Shown here in pieces: positions 15,093-27,365 of a stretch of 64,000 bases of DNA. Position 1 is the stretch's first letter. Every line of letters begins with the position of its first letter. Origin of the DNA: Callaeas wilsoni (taxonomy: Eukaryota > Chordata > Aves > Passeriformes > Callaeidae); NCBI GenBank assembly GCA_013398955.1, contig VWPU01010324.1, positions 1-64,000 on the forward strand, read 5' to 3'. The notes below the pieces were generated by a model. That model made no database searches. It saw only the letters and a program-made list of their open reading frames with translations, and had not been told where the DNA came from. The position numbers and the translations under genes are program-made.

Positions 15093-15370
15093 ATGTCCAT
15101 GTGTCCGCATTCATCTAAAAACCACAGGTCTTGCTGGGGAGACGTGGTTCTTGATTGCCAGTTACAGCACCCACACATCGATTTCACTGGTGCTGCAGGC
15201 TCTGTGTCCCCGACAGTGACCTTTGGTTTGTTTAAAGTCTCACCCACTCAGGCATTAACGGAGACATCGTCCCCCCCCGCACACACACAGTCGTGTTCCG
15301 CGTTTCCTGAACGTACAGTACGCACCCTCATCCGCTCAGCACTCCCGCATCCACCGGTCCTTCTGCAGCT
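15093..15370. promoter_or_regulatory. CpG-dense patch in a CpG-poor region
   Basis: About 15 CpG dinucleotides fall within roughly 280 bp, whereas the surrounding kilobases have almost none. The patch includes a C-run with a short CA repeat (about 15,270-15,290). It could be a small CpG-island-type regulatory element or a young unmethylated insertion. A 147-codon open frame starting at 15,093 crosses it, but its peptide matches no family I recognise. No TATA box or splice signal decides its role. Confidence 0.35.
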
Positions 15371-18300
15371 CAAGGAAGTCCCAGGGAGATTTCCAGGACA
15401 GTTTTCAGTGGGGATCTGCCAGCTGGTGAGAGGCAGGTTCTCTGAAAGTTTGTTTTCCCTTTTCTGTCAAAGGAGGATGTTGAAACATCACTTACTGGGA
15501 AAGCTGTGTGAGAGGAAAATGTCATCATCTCAGTGAGCTAAAAAGAGCCGTATTTTGCTCTCAGCCTGGTTCAGTATTTTTAAAAAGGAGCAAAATTTTC
15601 CGTTGATGATGCACTGTACACAGAAGGAAGGAGGCTGCTCAACACAGAAGGAGACACTTTTAGACATAAAGAAGCTGCATGAGGTTAAAAACTGAAAATC
15701 AACCTATTAAAAGCAGAAGAGGTAAAATAAAAACTAAACCCCTGTAAACACAGGACATTGATAATTTTGCCAGAGATCTTAAAGCCCAGAGTAACCGTTA
15801 CAATATTTGTAGTGCAGGCTTTTCCATAAGATAGGCCAAGGAATTGCACTTGGTGGCTCCATCAATAGAATGGTATCTTCTGCTTTATCTCTAAATTAGC
15901 TGTTAGAAATGCATTCCATTTTTTATTTGAACGTCTCAGCTGATGAAGTGTTGCTTGGGTAAGTGGCTTCAATGGCTATTTTCAAGGACAAAAATAAAAT
16001 CTATTTTATACTCTGAGATGATCTTCCTTCAGTTTCCAGTCACTCAATTTCCTTTTGCTTTTATCTGTCTTTCGCTGAGTATCTTTTCCTCATTAACATA
16101 CTTTCAAAAATTGCATGACACTTAACTTCCACTTGTATAAATTAACCAGGATGATGTTTTCTTGCTTCAGAGAAGACCGTGTCACTGAAGTTTGCATGAA
16201 ATATGATGTAAATAGTTCAGTTTCCTTTCCAAACCTAACTTCCTACAATTCTGTGGTGAGCAGTGCTTCAGCTGAAATCTTTCTATCAAGATGCAGTCTC
16301 ACTCTAAAACATTGAAATGTCTTTGTAAGAGGTATCTTGAACACCAGACAGAACCTGGTTTTAAATCTACAAGCAAACAGGAATTAAGCACTTTGGAAAT
16401 GTGTTAGATCATGCTCCATGGTCAGAAAGATACCTCAAAAAGGGTTACTCCCATCCCACGTGGTTGTCCAGCAGAGCACCTGGGTACAGATATCGCTAGT
16501 TGCATCGAGAAAAGAAAAATGTTGATCTGAGAATGTGCATTATATGAGGAGTTTGGAGGTGTATTAATTCTGTATGTTGGATGCATAAGTTGTATCCTTT
16601 GTGTGGCAATGTGGTGCTTTTGTGGATTTTATTGGTTTATGGATAACGTGAACTGGTGAGTCCATTTACTGCTGCAACAGGCTGGTTTCAGGCCTCTGTA
16701 ATCCTGCTGGGAAAGATGTCACATATATTATCTATCAAAAAAGAAAAAGAAAAAAAGTTCAAGATTCCTTAATGGTGGATCCAGCCAAGATAATTTCAGA
16801 ATCAGCAACAATATTGCCAGCCATCTATGGAAGAGATGCACATCTGACAGCCAGAGGTGCACCGGCCCGATCATGTTCCAAATTTATGAAGCTTTCCTCT
16901 AGAAATATGAGTCTTCCATAAAAATTTCTGTAAGCATCCTCCATATAAACAGCAGAGCTGCAAAACCTTCCAAGGGATTAGCTTAAGTTGAGCCGCAGTA
17001 ATATAATTTAGATTTTAAAAATCAATAGGGCATGTATTTTAAGGAATGTATGTTGTATGATAGTTTGCAACTCTGGCACAGAAGGCCTGATTTTTGAAAG
17101 CCATATCTGGTCAAATAGAGATTGGGTATGAAGCATGTGCATGGCTGTGGAGTCAGTTAACTCCTGAAGCAACTTATTTAGGCACATTGTGGAATTTCCA
17201 GTATTTGGAGACTTTAAATCAAGCCTTTGAGCACACAGAAAGGTTGAGTATCAGGACTGTTATAGAGAGAAATGTTTTAGATAATTTGTTTTGTCTTTAC
17301 ATTCTAGTAAAACCTACAAGAGAAAAGGATGACAGGAAATCAAGCTAGCCTCAGTTGTTGGGAAAACACAGTACACACAGAATGAATAAACATCCTGTGG
17401 TTATGAAGTGGAAGGAGGAGAGAGAGTGAGGATAAGATGGGGAGCAAAATCTTGCTTTTTCTTTTGTTATTTTGGTGGGGTATGCCTAGGCAGCATAGGA
17501 TGCCTATAGTATAAAACAAAATTAAAGAAAGCATAGTATAAACAGCTGTGTCCAGTGTGGTGAGTATCCCTGCAATGTGGAGAAATGAAATTTATATTCT
17601 ATGATATAACTTGCTTCTGTCAGGTGGTTGCACTAGTTTTGGAGCTTGAGGAGCTGTGTGGACACAGCACCCACAGCCCTGATGCCTAACAATTCCCTCC
17701 AGGTTCTCACAGACCTTCCACCTGGGGCTTACTTTGTGGCAGAATTTCCAGCCATTGTAAATATATCTCTGAATGGGTATCTCCCAGCCCATTACTCACA
17801 TGCTGCAGATGTGTGATGGTTCCATTATGGACAACCAGAAGACAAAATGGGAACAGAACAGAATGTAATTATCTCTAACACCCTCAATGCTATTTTCTGT
17901 TGCAAACCACTAATAATTGAAAGTGCAAAACACAGATAATCACAGACTAAACCAGAAGGAATATACAGTGTGTATGGTTAGCCCTGAAATCTGATTCTCA
18001 CTGTCATAGCATATTCACGTTGTGATGCTGCCCTGTCAAATATCTTGTCTCTAAATTCTACGCACGTTTTATCAAAGTGAGTTTTTTATGTTGCAATTAT
18101 GCATCTTTTCATCCCAGAACTTGTTAGTTAATTGAAAAGCAATTAGAATACCATGGCGCTACACAGGAAATGATAGCAAAATTGAGTGAGAAGCTGAGAT
18201 TACTGGAAAAATGAATATATGTGGATTGAAGGTCTTCCTGAGACCCACAGTGGATATATTACTTGTTATTGTGAATGACATTTGGCACTTCAAGACGTAT

Positions 18301-21300
18301 CAGTAATTGCCTGAACAAAGAATGGGAATGCTGCATGCAGGGAACTCAAGAACATGGCCAGCATGCTGGGGGAAAGACAGGTATTAAATTAAAGTGAGTA
18401 CTTCAGTAAAACCTTCCCGAGGCAGAAGAAAATGTTAAATGAGAGGCTTATTAATTAAGCAACTGGATGTCTCCAGAACAGGAAATGTAATGGAAACAAG
18501 TAGACCACTTCTTAATTAACAGTAAGCAAACAAATACATCTACAAGAAACTCATATGAGGACAAAGTTTTGTTGTTGGTGTTCTGTTACACCTATCAGGA
18601 CCTGCTGAAGGCACAGACGTAGCAAGTCACAATGTAAATCTAGAGACAAATTCCCTGTCTGAGGAGGGCAGGTATCCAGTTAAGAAATTTCACTGCCTTG
18701 CCATTAATTATGAAATACTTGATGGCTGTTTTCTGGACTCGCTTTCAACAGGGATATGTAGAAAAATGTTTGTTAGCCAGTATTTTCAGTGTTCCCATTG
18801 TCTGCCTGACAACATACGTTAAAGTAGGAGTAAAAGTTACGGAATCATCTTTGGCTGATCTTGAATATTACCTAGCACAGAGACTGCCAACAACCTAAGA
18901 GGTTATTGGCAGAGTTACAAAAAACTGTAGGCCTCTACAGGATTTAAGATCAAAGTTGTAAACCTAAAGGGTTTAGAATTTTTTTCAGTGACTTTAGTAG
19001 CCTGTGGTTGAGTTATAGCATATCCTTTGCAAATCTTTTCAGTTTTGATGTAAGGCATTTTTGTAACAGAAAATCCCTTATGTCTCCCAGTAGGTGATTT
19101 CATTGTTTAATTAGAAATGTTTGCAATCCAAATTCGTAACTCTTATAGTCTTTTCTTGCTAAATTAAGAGCTCTTTCTTATCAGATACCTCTTCCCCACA
19201 TAGATATTTGTTGTTAAGGTACAAATCTCTTCTCAAAACATCTATTGGATAAGGTAGGTTTGCATTTCTTCCTTTCCCACTATACAGCAGATATTCCTGA
19301 CCTCTTATTAGTCATTAAATTATTCTCTGGAATTTTCTTTTGATCCGTTCCAATTTTGACCATTCTGCCATGGGTGTAGACACCAGACCTCGAACTATTG
19401 CTCCAATCACAATACTTTAGCTGTGGATGTAAACTGTTCTGCTGCCCCTTTCTGTGCAGAAATCAGAAAGATGAGATACACACAGTTGCAGGAGTTGCAG
19501 CTCCGGGAAGCAATGCAGAAGTGCCTAAGCTCCAGTCCTCCAAAGTGCGTCTGGGAAAAGCCATCCTCTTGTTCAAGATGGTAGAGGGAGCCTACAGAGA
19601 CCAGCTCCCCTAAAATGAGGTTAGCCTTAGTGAGAAGCCTCGGAGCTAAAAATTGCTTTGCCCATATTGTCACTACATGATTATCTAGCAGTGTGTAGAC
19701 AGATTTTCTCAGGCAGCTGATTCAGAGAGAACCAGATTTACTCTTTGGCCACGAACCAGGTTCCTGGTTCAAGAACTTTCCTGACAGTTTTCCATGTGGG
19801 ATGTTATTCTGATTCATGTTTGGTCTGCAGCAATAATTCAGTCCCTCCATACAGTAATTTTATGCTTTTCTAGCTTGTTTTCTTGGAAGATCTCAAAAAT
19901 GCTATAAATATTCATTGATTTACATTCAGGATGATCCAAGGAAGAAAGTAAATACGACTGCCTTAATAAGATTCTTCTGAGCCCTGTTTTAATGTTACAT
20001 GTGAGGTCAGTTTCCGAGAGGGAAGTAGAGCCAGTTTCTCATGCAAACCACTGAGTCCATCATATCTCTCTACCTGACATTAGAATTACTGTGCTCTGCA
20101 CTGAAAATTATCCCCTCCTTTGTCTGTGTAAGTAGCCAACCCTATTGCTATTGTACACAAATACTTGCCTATATGCTGGAAAGGAACCTCCAAGTATGTG
20201 TTGAATTCAAGGTGTTGAATGTGGCTCCTTTTTTCAACAGCAGGGTTTTTTCCTCTCAACATTTAAAAGAAGAATTAAATGTGGAAATAACTTCCCCAAA
20301 AGCATAATGGAATATTCCTGGTTCATACATTTCTCTTTTTGGACCACACTCCCTTGGCTTGCAGAGGAAAAACTTCAAAAGGAGAGGGTAGGGAGTTGTT
20401 TTTCAGTATGTTTGTCTAAGCTGTGGTCCTTCGTGCTATGAGAAAACTCTCAAGCAGCTTCAGCAAGAATCTTCTTTCTGCTCCCTTCCACATCCTCCTT
20501 TATTTCTACGTCCTCCTCCCCCTCCTCACTTTCTTTCATGTGGATCAAGGCCTGGAAAATGACAAGTCTCTTGATTAATAGATACAGAAAGTCTTCTTAT
20601 GTAATTTATTTGCTTTCTGCACCTGACTAGAATCACTAGGTTTATCTGGAAAGGAAAATATATCGTCCTTCCTGACTCCGAGTGGCAGCAGAGAGAGCTG
20701 AGCATGTGATATCAAGCTGCGCATGGAAAGCAAACAAAACGCCATTTCTGTATTTTGTAAGCATCTCAGGTCATAAAAGTGTCAGCACGCTATATTTCTT
20801 GCTAGGATCCTCTCTGTTTTATTATCTGAGCCCCTTCCATTGTGTTGAATGTGCAAGGAGAGTCTCCAAAGCAGGCAACATCTGTTTCCCTGTCATGTTT
20901 TTGATTATCAGCTCCATATTCCTTGCAAGTCTCTCGCTCACATATTCCAATCAAACTCAATGGGGGCTTCAACAGCGAGGACACTTCCTTATCTCCCTTC
21001 CCCCAGACTCGCCATCCATCATTCTCACATGCTGGCTCACTAAATGCTGATGCAAGAGGCCTGTTCTTACACTTGGGTAACACACTCATGACCTCTCCAA
21101 TTTGTTTTGTTTGCTTAAGTCTAATTGCTGTAAGGATGCCTGCCTCTTGGTCTTTGAGGGGGGAGAGGTCAGAGGAAGGAGGCAGGTGGGACATCTGACT
21201 GATTTTTGCTTTGGTACCTGTGGAGAACAGTTTTCTAATGCGGTTTTAGATACGTTTCCCAGTTTTCTCCCCTCAAGAGGAAGTTTCTTCCCCTCTTTCT

Positions 21301-21690
21301 CAGTTCCCAATTGCTAAATCAATCTCTCTGTCCTTTGCCAAGAGATCTGTTTTACCATTTATGGAGGAATTTTAATCTGCAGATGGGGATTCTGCCAATA
21401 AGAATCAATTAAATCAATTGTCTTTTGCCTACGGTATTGCACTTACAGGATATCTGGCACACTGAGATTTGGGAATGCAGACATGTAAGTTACATTGAGC
21501 TATGAGTCGTTTCTCCAGTGACGTTTTGTATTCATTTTCACAGAATCTATTTGTGCCCTTGTGCAGAACTGCATCAAACAGTCATAGGGTAATGCAACTA
21601 GTGTTGCAGTTGAGATACAGAAGTGGCATTCTGTACAAGAGAATTGTATTTATTTATTTAAACTGTAGATTCCTACCACAACAGGTAACT
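15371..21690. other. Non-coding region, no gene recognised
   Basis: No recognisable exon, RNA gene or young repeat. Open frames (up to 130 codons, around 20.7-21.3 kb, overlapping on both strands) show no family features. Confidence 0.5.
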
Positions 21691-21751
21691 CATCCATCCA
21701 TCCATCCATCCATCCATCCATCCATCCATCCATCCATCCATCCATCCATCC
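21691..21751. repeat. CATC tetranucleotide microsatellite
   Basis: About 15 perfect CATC units without interruption. The translated runs of Ile-His-Pro-Ser and Trp-Met-Asp-Gly on the two strands are by-products of the repeat, not protein. The purity and length make it a likely length-polymorphic marker. Confidence 0.97.
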
Positions 21752-23089
21752 ACAACAAAGCCAGGTTGTGAACCCATATGGCAAAACATCACAAAATATC
21801 TCCTAGATCTGGGGGAAGGGGGAGACTGGACTTCACACTTGTATTGATTCTTGACAGTTCCTCTTGCAGCTTGATTAATAGGTGTGTGAAAGAGATTAAG
21901 GGTTCGGCAGGTCAGTAACAGCACCAAACTGACTCCATGATGAAAGACGACAAGGACTGAATAAAGAAGAAAAACAAAAGAAAGTGGCTTCTTGCAGAGT
22001 ACCTGTCACTAAAGATGACTGCAGGAAACAAAAGATAAGACCGAGGAAAAGTAGGGACAAGAGATGGATGGACATAGCTCAGGTAGAAGCCAGACATGGA
22101 AGACGGCAGCCTTTGCTGGTGGGCCCCCAGAGAAAAGTGTGAGTGCAAAGGCAGACTGAGAAATTGCAGTGCTCAGGCAGCTGCAAAACAGGAGTGTCCT
22201 AGAAAGGGAGTAGGAATTCCTGAGGAAATAAAAGGTGGGGGAGAAGAAAGGGAGCTGCAGTAAGGTGGGTTACTGGGAGAGTCAGAAGGTGCAGGGTATG
22301 AATAGCCTGAATGGGAATCATGGGCAGGGACAGAGAAATATAAACAAGTGATTGGGAAGAGAAGGAGGTGATAGAAAATTGTGGTGGAGGAGATTCACAG
22401 AGTGCTGTGTAGGAAAAAGAGATAGGACAGGTGAGGAAAGAAGATAAAGAGTGTGAGTGAACATGGGGGTGCCCACAAAAGGCAGAAAAAGGAGCAGGAG
22501 CAGAGATCGCAAACAGCAGAAACTTCCTGTCAGGGGTCCAGGAACAGAACACACAATACCACAGCTGAGGTTACTCATCCACAGCCTTTGCTTATGTTTC
22601 ATACTCCTTTATTTATTAGACTATGTGTTTTGTTTTTTTTTAATATGCATGCTACCTTCCCTATCTTCATGATTGGAAATGTATTTATATGATATATTAA
22701 TTTCTGTTTTTCTAAACACTGTATAGAATTTTTTTGTGTGTGTTATTTTAGTATTTACTGCATACTTATATATGATTGGAGCTAGCTAAAATTATTTCCT
22801 AGGCTGGCTTCTTAATTCCAATTCCACTACATAAAAGTGTGAATGGCCTCATTAGTTTTATTGGTATAATTTGCCATAATATTTTTAATAAGTTCATTGG
22901 GAAATTTCTAGTATTAGACTGTTCTATTTAATACAGTTTTTTAAAAAGGCATAATAATTAGCTTTACCCTTTAATAAAATTCACAGCAGCAAGTTTGCGT
23001 TAATGAAATCAAATATTTCAGCTTGATAGTGAATCATCACCTAGAGGAAGTGCCTAAAGAAAACATTTCAGTTATCTTGAATAAAAACT
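21752..23089. other. Non-coding region; purine-rich tract then AT-rich segment
   Basis: From about 21,940 to 22,540 the plus strand is strongly biased to A and G, which produces Ser/Pro/Phe/Leu-rich open frames on the minus strand. From about 22,600 to 23,010 it becomes very AT-rich. No gene or recognisable transposon was seen. Confidence 0.5.
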
Positions 23090-23111
23090 GGGGCGGAGGG
23101 TGGGGGGTGGG
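23090..23111 (+). other. G-quadruplex-like G tract
   Basis: Four or more G runs of at least three bases (GGGG, GGG, GGGGGG, GGG) are separated by loops of one to four bases on the plus strand. This meets the usual quadruplex sequence rule. A CCTGT pentamer repeat follows immediately. Confidence 0.6.
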
Positions 23112-23134
23112 TTCTGTCCTGTCCTGTCCTGTTC
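23112..23134. repeat. CTGTC-type pentamer repeat
   Basis: About four imperfect units of CTGTC/TGTCC directly downstream of the G-rich tract. Confidence 0.7.
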
Positions 23135-25640
23135 CTTTAAAACCACAGGATAGGAAAAACAGCATGAAAAACCTCAGGCTGGATATCTGTGCACCAAAAA
23201 GCCTTTGGGAGAACACTGCACTTCTGAAATGGGAGACGGGAGAGAAGGTGGCTGCGTGTGATACTTTCAAAAGGCTGTTCAGCTGAACATTCAACAAGAG
23301 GCTCTTGAGCATGAATTAGTTACATTTGTGAAGGCATTCGCTCTCATTGTAGAAGAAACCACATATCTAGACAGTATCAGGAGCTGAATGAGATTATAGG
23401 GAAATGTGGATCCTGTTACCGCGAATTAGTGACTTCAGTTTTCGTTCGTGGATATTTCAGATGTGCTCGCCAGGAAACGCAATCCAATGAAAGGCAATGT
23501 CCTGTGCAGTGGTACAAGGAGAGTTGATTGCAAGATTGACTCAGGGCTTAGCTCTGCAATGGGTGTAAAAGCAAGACACAAGAAGCATTGAAATTCCAAG
23601 TGCAATTTGGCCTTAACTTGTGGTCCTATATACAATATAAAGGTGCTACAAGGTTTTGCCCTGTCTTGATCTCACGTACTTGCCTTTCCCAGTTTTCTCC
23701 CTCATGCTTTGACAAGTCTTCTGCTCTTTCTGCTGCATTTGGGAACCTCTATCTCGCCCTTGCCTTCCACACAGCTCTCTTGCAATGCTCCTCCCCACCC
23801 AGGAAGTTTACAACCTTCCTGTACACGGTGTTGTCCCTTCATCTTTTCTTCCTTTATGGGTTCCTACATCCAGTTTGCACCAAGGGGCAGTTGCAGTGCT
23901 TTAGCTGGGAGATGTCAGAGCACCAGTTCTACCGTCTGGGCCTGGCTGTTGATTAATATTCAGGGTAGATGCAGGCTATGATTTTTTTGCAGGCAAGTTC
24001 CCATTCCATTTGAAAATGCAGTTTTTATTGAGTACGCTTGATTGATAACAGCAGAAACAAATCTGGAAAACCTGACAAAAGCAATCATAATGTTATTAAA
24101 AACAAAGTGTTCTTTGTGTCTAATTTCTATTCTGTTTAAAAATATTTGCTTGTAAGTCCTATGTGCCAGTCGTTTGTGGTGCAGCATCACAACATCTGCA
24201 ATTTTATAGTCCAGACAAACTAGTTCAGGCTGGGAGAAAAGCTCTGGCCATGTTTTGCTGTTGGAGTGTGCCACCTTATGACCCGTGCCACTTTATGAAG
24301 GGCTCCTGTCAAACTTTCTATGCTTCTGATCTTGCCTTCTGCTGCAGCTGCTTTGCCACAATCCCACAGTGTATACATCCTGCACTGCCTAAATCCAGTG
24401 CTGCCTTTGAGCCTTGATGCTGTGTATCTCATCTCACCGGTCAAAGGATAAGTAGCAACATCTACGGTATGGAAGCATGAAGAGAAAGTAGATTTTGTCA
24501 GACAGAACCTTTTAAAATAGATTTCAGTAGTGTGTGAGATGAATGGGAAGAGGGAGAGCAGTAGGTGGAGCAAATATGGCATGAGAACTTTAACACAGAG
24601 CCAGCTTCAAATGTGCCTTACATGGCTCCCTGAGTCCCCCCTGTCCCTGCCCTGCACTGCAGGAAGCCAGTCACACTGCCTCCTATTTTGTCCCTTCTCC
24701 AGGTCACCAATGCAAACATGTCACCTTCACATTCTTCCTGTCCTCACCTCGTCTGGCTTCCACCTGCCCGAGGTCAGTGAGACGAATCAGAGCAGGGTTC
24801 AAGCAGTTTTAGCTTTTAGGAGGCACTTGCCTGGCAGCCAGACTGGGAAGTGCCAAGAGTGCTTTGCTGCTAAGGTTCCACAGTGCTAAGCTGCTTTGTC
24901 CTGTCTTTTGTTTAGGGTTGTGTCAATCATGTTGTAACTCTAGACTCAGGCCTTTGGTTTTAGTAGCACAATTTAAAATGCTTTGTCAACAACAGGCAAT
25001 CTGAAAACTGCCTGAAAACTGGCTTACAATACATAGCTCTCCAGAATTTTGCAGAACACATTGCACACTGAACAATAATCTTGATATTTTTTACATCTTT
25101 TGGGCAAGAGGGTGAGGCTCAACTTTCTCATGTCTGCAGGCATGAGGCAACTGCCTCAGCGTGATGGGAACAGAGAAAAGCCCAAGAATCAGAGAGTAGG
25201 TCACTGGGTGACAAAATGAAATCCTGCTTGGGAAAAAATATAAACCAATACATATGGGGAAAATTATCTAAAACACATTATTCACCAACGGAGCCGTGGA
25301 AATAGGTAGACTAAGAAAGAGACCTACGTTTCAGAGCAGTCTGTAAATTAGACGTGAGTTTCCAATGTGTCAGCAACACAGTTTGGGATGCATACACAAA
25401 GGCACCACATCAGAGAACATGATAGCAAACCCCCTCCCTACATGCCTGGTGTGACCACACCTGAAAGTTTCGGGGGCTTTGAAGTCAGTGGAGCTGTGCC
25501 AATGAACACCAGCTGAGCGTCTGCCTGTTGGGTTTGGTTATAGCGGCGTCATAAGAGATTGTTATTGACAAATTGGGTGGATCCGGTCAAAAGGAACAAA
25601 AGTTATGACTCAGATGGCAAGGCTCACACCTGTAAGTGCA
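23135..25640. other. Non-coding region, no gene recognised
   Basis: No recognisable exon or RNA gene. Open frames up to 122 codons show no domain. Nothing else identified. Confidence 0.5.
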
Positions 25641-25705
25641 TGTATAGATATATATGATATATATATATGATATATATGAGATATAGAGATATATATATAT
25701 GTATA
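25641..25705. repeat. AT-rich simple repeat (TATA/GATA)
   Basis: An imperfect alternation of TATATA with GATATA units over about 65 bp, located just upstream of the satellite-like array. Confidence 0.8.
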
Positions 25706-25894
25706 AATGATTAAGTAAACTCTATACAATAAATATTCAAATGTTAGGGAAGTGTCATTTATTCGAATTCCAAACAGCTGGCTGGTTTGGCTGCAGCTAT
25801 GGTGCACTTTAGGATACACTCCCTAAGGATGTTTGTGGAATGGTTGGTCTTTGCATAGATTTGCATAAGAACAAAGGTCTGTAAACAAACATGG

Positions 25895-27365
25895 GTATGG
25901 GAGCAATGTTGGGGCAGTGCCGTTCTCCCCTTGGCATGCCTTTTGTAGTTGCAGTGTCCCTGGAGCTGTAGGCTTTGTGGTTTTTTCAAGCCTAACCCTA
26001 AGTGGAGCAGTAAAAGCAGCCTTTTGCTGATGTGCCCAGCACTTGGGTTGTGCCAAGAAGAAATGTGTGGAGGGAGCAAGATTTGGGCAGTGGGGTGTTC
26101 TTTTTTTGCAGTGAAATGGACAAAACCTTGTGAAAATGATACTCATTGAAATCCTGAAATCAGGGAACGAAGCGAAATGGAGAGACTGGAGAAGAAATTG
26201 ATGAAATGAAATGCTAAAAAAAACCGGAAAAAAATTTCTGAAACTAAGTGAAAACAATAAAAAGGAATGGGATGACATGAAGTGCAGGGAAATGGGCTGA
26301 ACCATGTTGAATTTATCCTCATTGAAATTGCAAGATTTCATTTCTTTTCACAAAATAAAGAATTTAATTTTGTGAAAGGAAATGAAATCTCAAAGTCAGA
26401 GAAAAAAATGAAACAAACTGACTGGGATGGACTTAGAAGGAAAGGAAATTCGATGGAGAGAAATACAAAAAAATCTGAAAAGAAGTGATTGTAATCAAAT
26501 GTAAGGAGATGACATGAAGTGCTCCTGTTTGGATGCCTTTTGTAATTGATATGTCCCTGGAGCTCTAGGCTTTGTGCTTTTCTCAAGCCTAACCTTAAGC
26601 ATAAGCCTAACCCTAGACAGAGCAGTAAAAGCAGCCTTTGCGGATGTGCCAAGCTCATGGGTGGTTCCAAATCAAAAGAGGTGGAAGGAGCAATGTTAGG
26701 GCAGTGCTGTGCTCCTGGCATGCCTTTTGTAGTTGCAGTGTCCCTGGAGGTCTAGGCTTTGTGCTTTTCTCAAGCCTGAGCCTGAGCTTAACCCTAACCC
26801 TGAGTAGATCAGTAAAAGCAGCCTTCGGTAAGGTAAGGTGCCAAGCACATGGGTGATGGAGAATAGAAAGGTGTGGAAGGAGCAATGCTGAGGCAGTGCC
26901 ATGCTCCACTCAGCATGCCTTTTCTAGCTGCAGTGTCCCTGGAGCTCTTGGTAATTTAGTTTTCTCAATCCTAACACTAAACATCACTCTAACCCTGGGC
27001 AGAGCAGTGAAACCAGGCTTTTGGTGAGGGTCAGGTGCCAAGCACATGGGTGGTGCCAAATAGAAATTTTTGGAAGGAGGGAGCCAGGTTGGGGCAGTGC
27101 CGTCCTTCTCATGGCATGCCTTTCACAGTGTCAGTGTCCCTGGAGCGCTGGGCTTTATGGTTTTCTGAACCCTAAGCGTAACCCTAAGCCTACGTGCATC
27201 ATTAAAGGACACCTTTTGCTGAGGTGCCAAGCACATAGGTGGTGCCGAGCAGAAAGGTGTGGAAAGAGCAATACTGGGGCAATGCCATTCTCCCCTCGGC
27301 ATATCTTTTGTAGTTGCAGTGTCCCTGGAGCTCTAGGCTTCATGCGTTTCTCAAACCTAACCCTA
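25895..27365. repeat. Satellite-like tandem array with telomere-like motifs
   Basis: At least six copies of one unit occur. Each begins near GCAGTG, then a GGCATGCCTTTTGTAGTTGC-like block, GTGTCCCTGGAG, GGCTTT, TTTCTCAAGCCTAACCCTAA, GCAGTAAAAGCAGCC and a GTGCCAAGCACATGGGTGG-like block. The GCATGCC blocks lie near 25,934, 26,531, 26,718, 26,913, 27,114 and 27,299 (the last degenerate), giving unit lengths of about 186-201 bp except where an insert separates the first two. Nearly every unit holds CCTAACCC or its variants at the same internal place, so the telomere-like motif is part of the unit, not a separate telomeric run. Open frames on the minus strand share a PGTLQLQKAC-like peptide only because the units are repeated. 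I do not recognise the family. Confidence 0.85.
26104..26522. repeat. A-rich insert, itself two diverged copies, inside the array
   Basis: This segment breaks the second satellite unit after GCAGTG. It is composed of two diverged copies: each starts GCAG(T/G)GAAATGG, contains CTCATTGAAAT and ends GATGACATGAAGTGC (near 26,269-26,283 and 26,508-26,522). The copies are about 175 and 239 bp long. It is purine-rich, with GAAATGAAAT-type words. It could be a second satellite family or an amplified insertion. Confidence 0.6.

Noticed and set aside
21673..21927. Open frames with repeated WMDG or IHPS peptides
   Set aside because: Direct translation of the CATC microsatellite.
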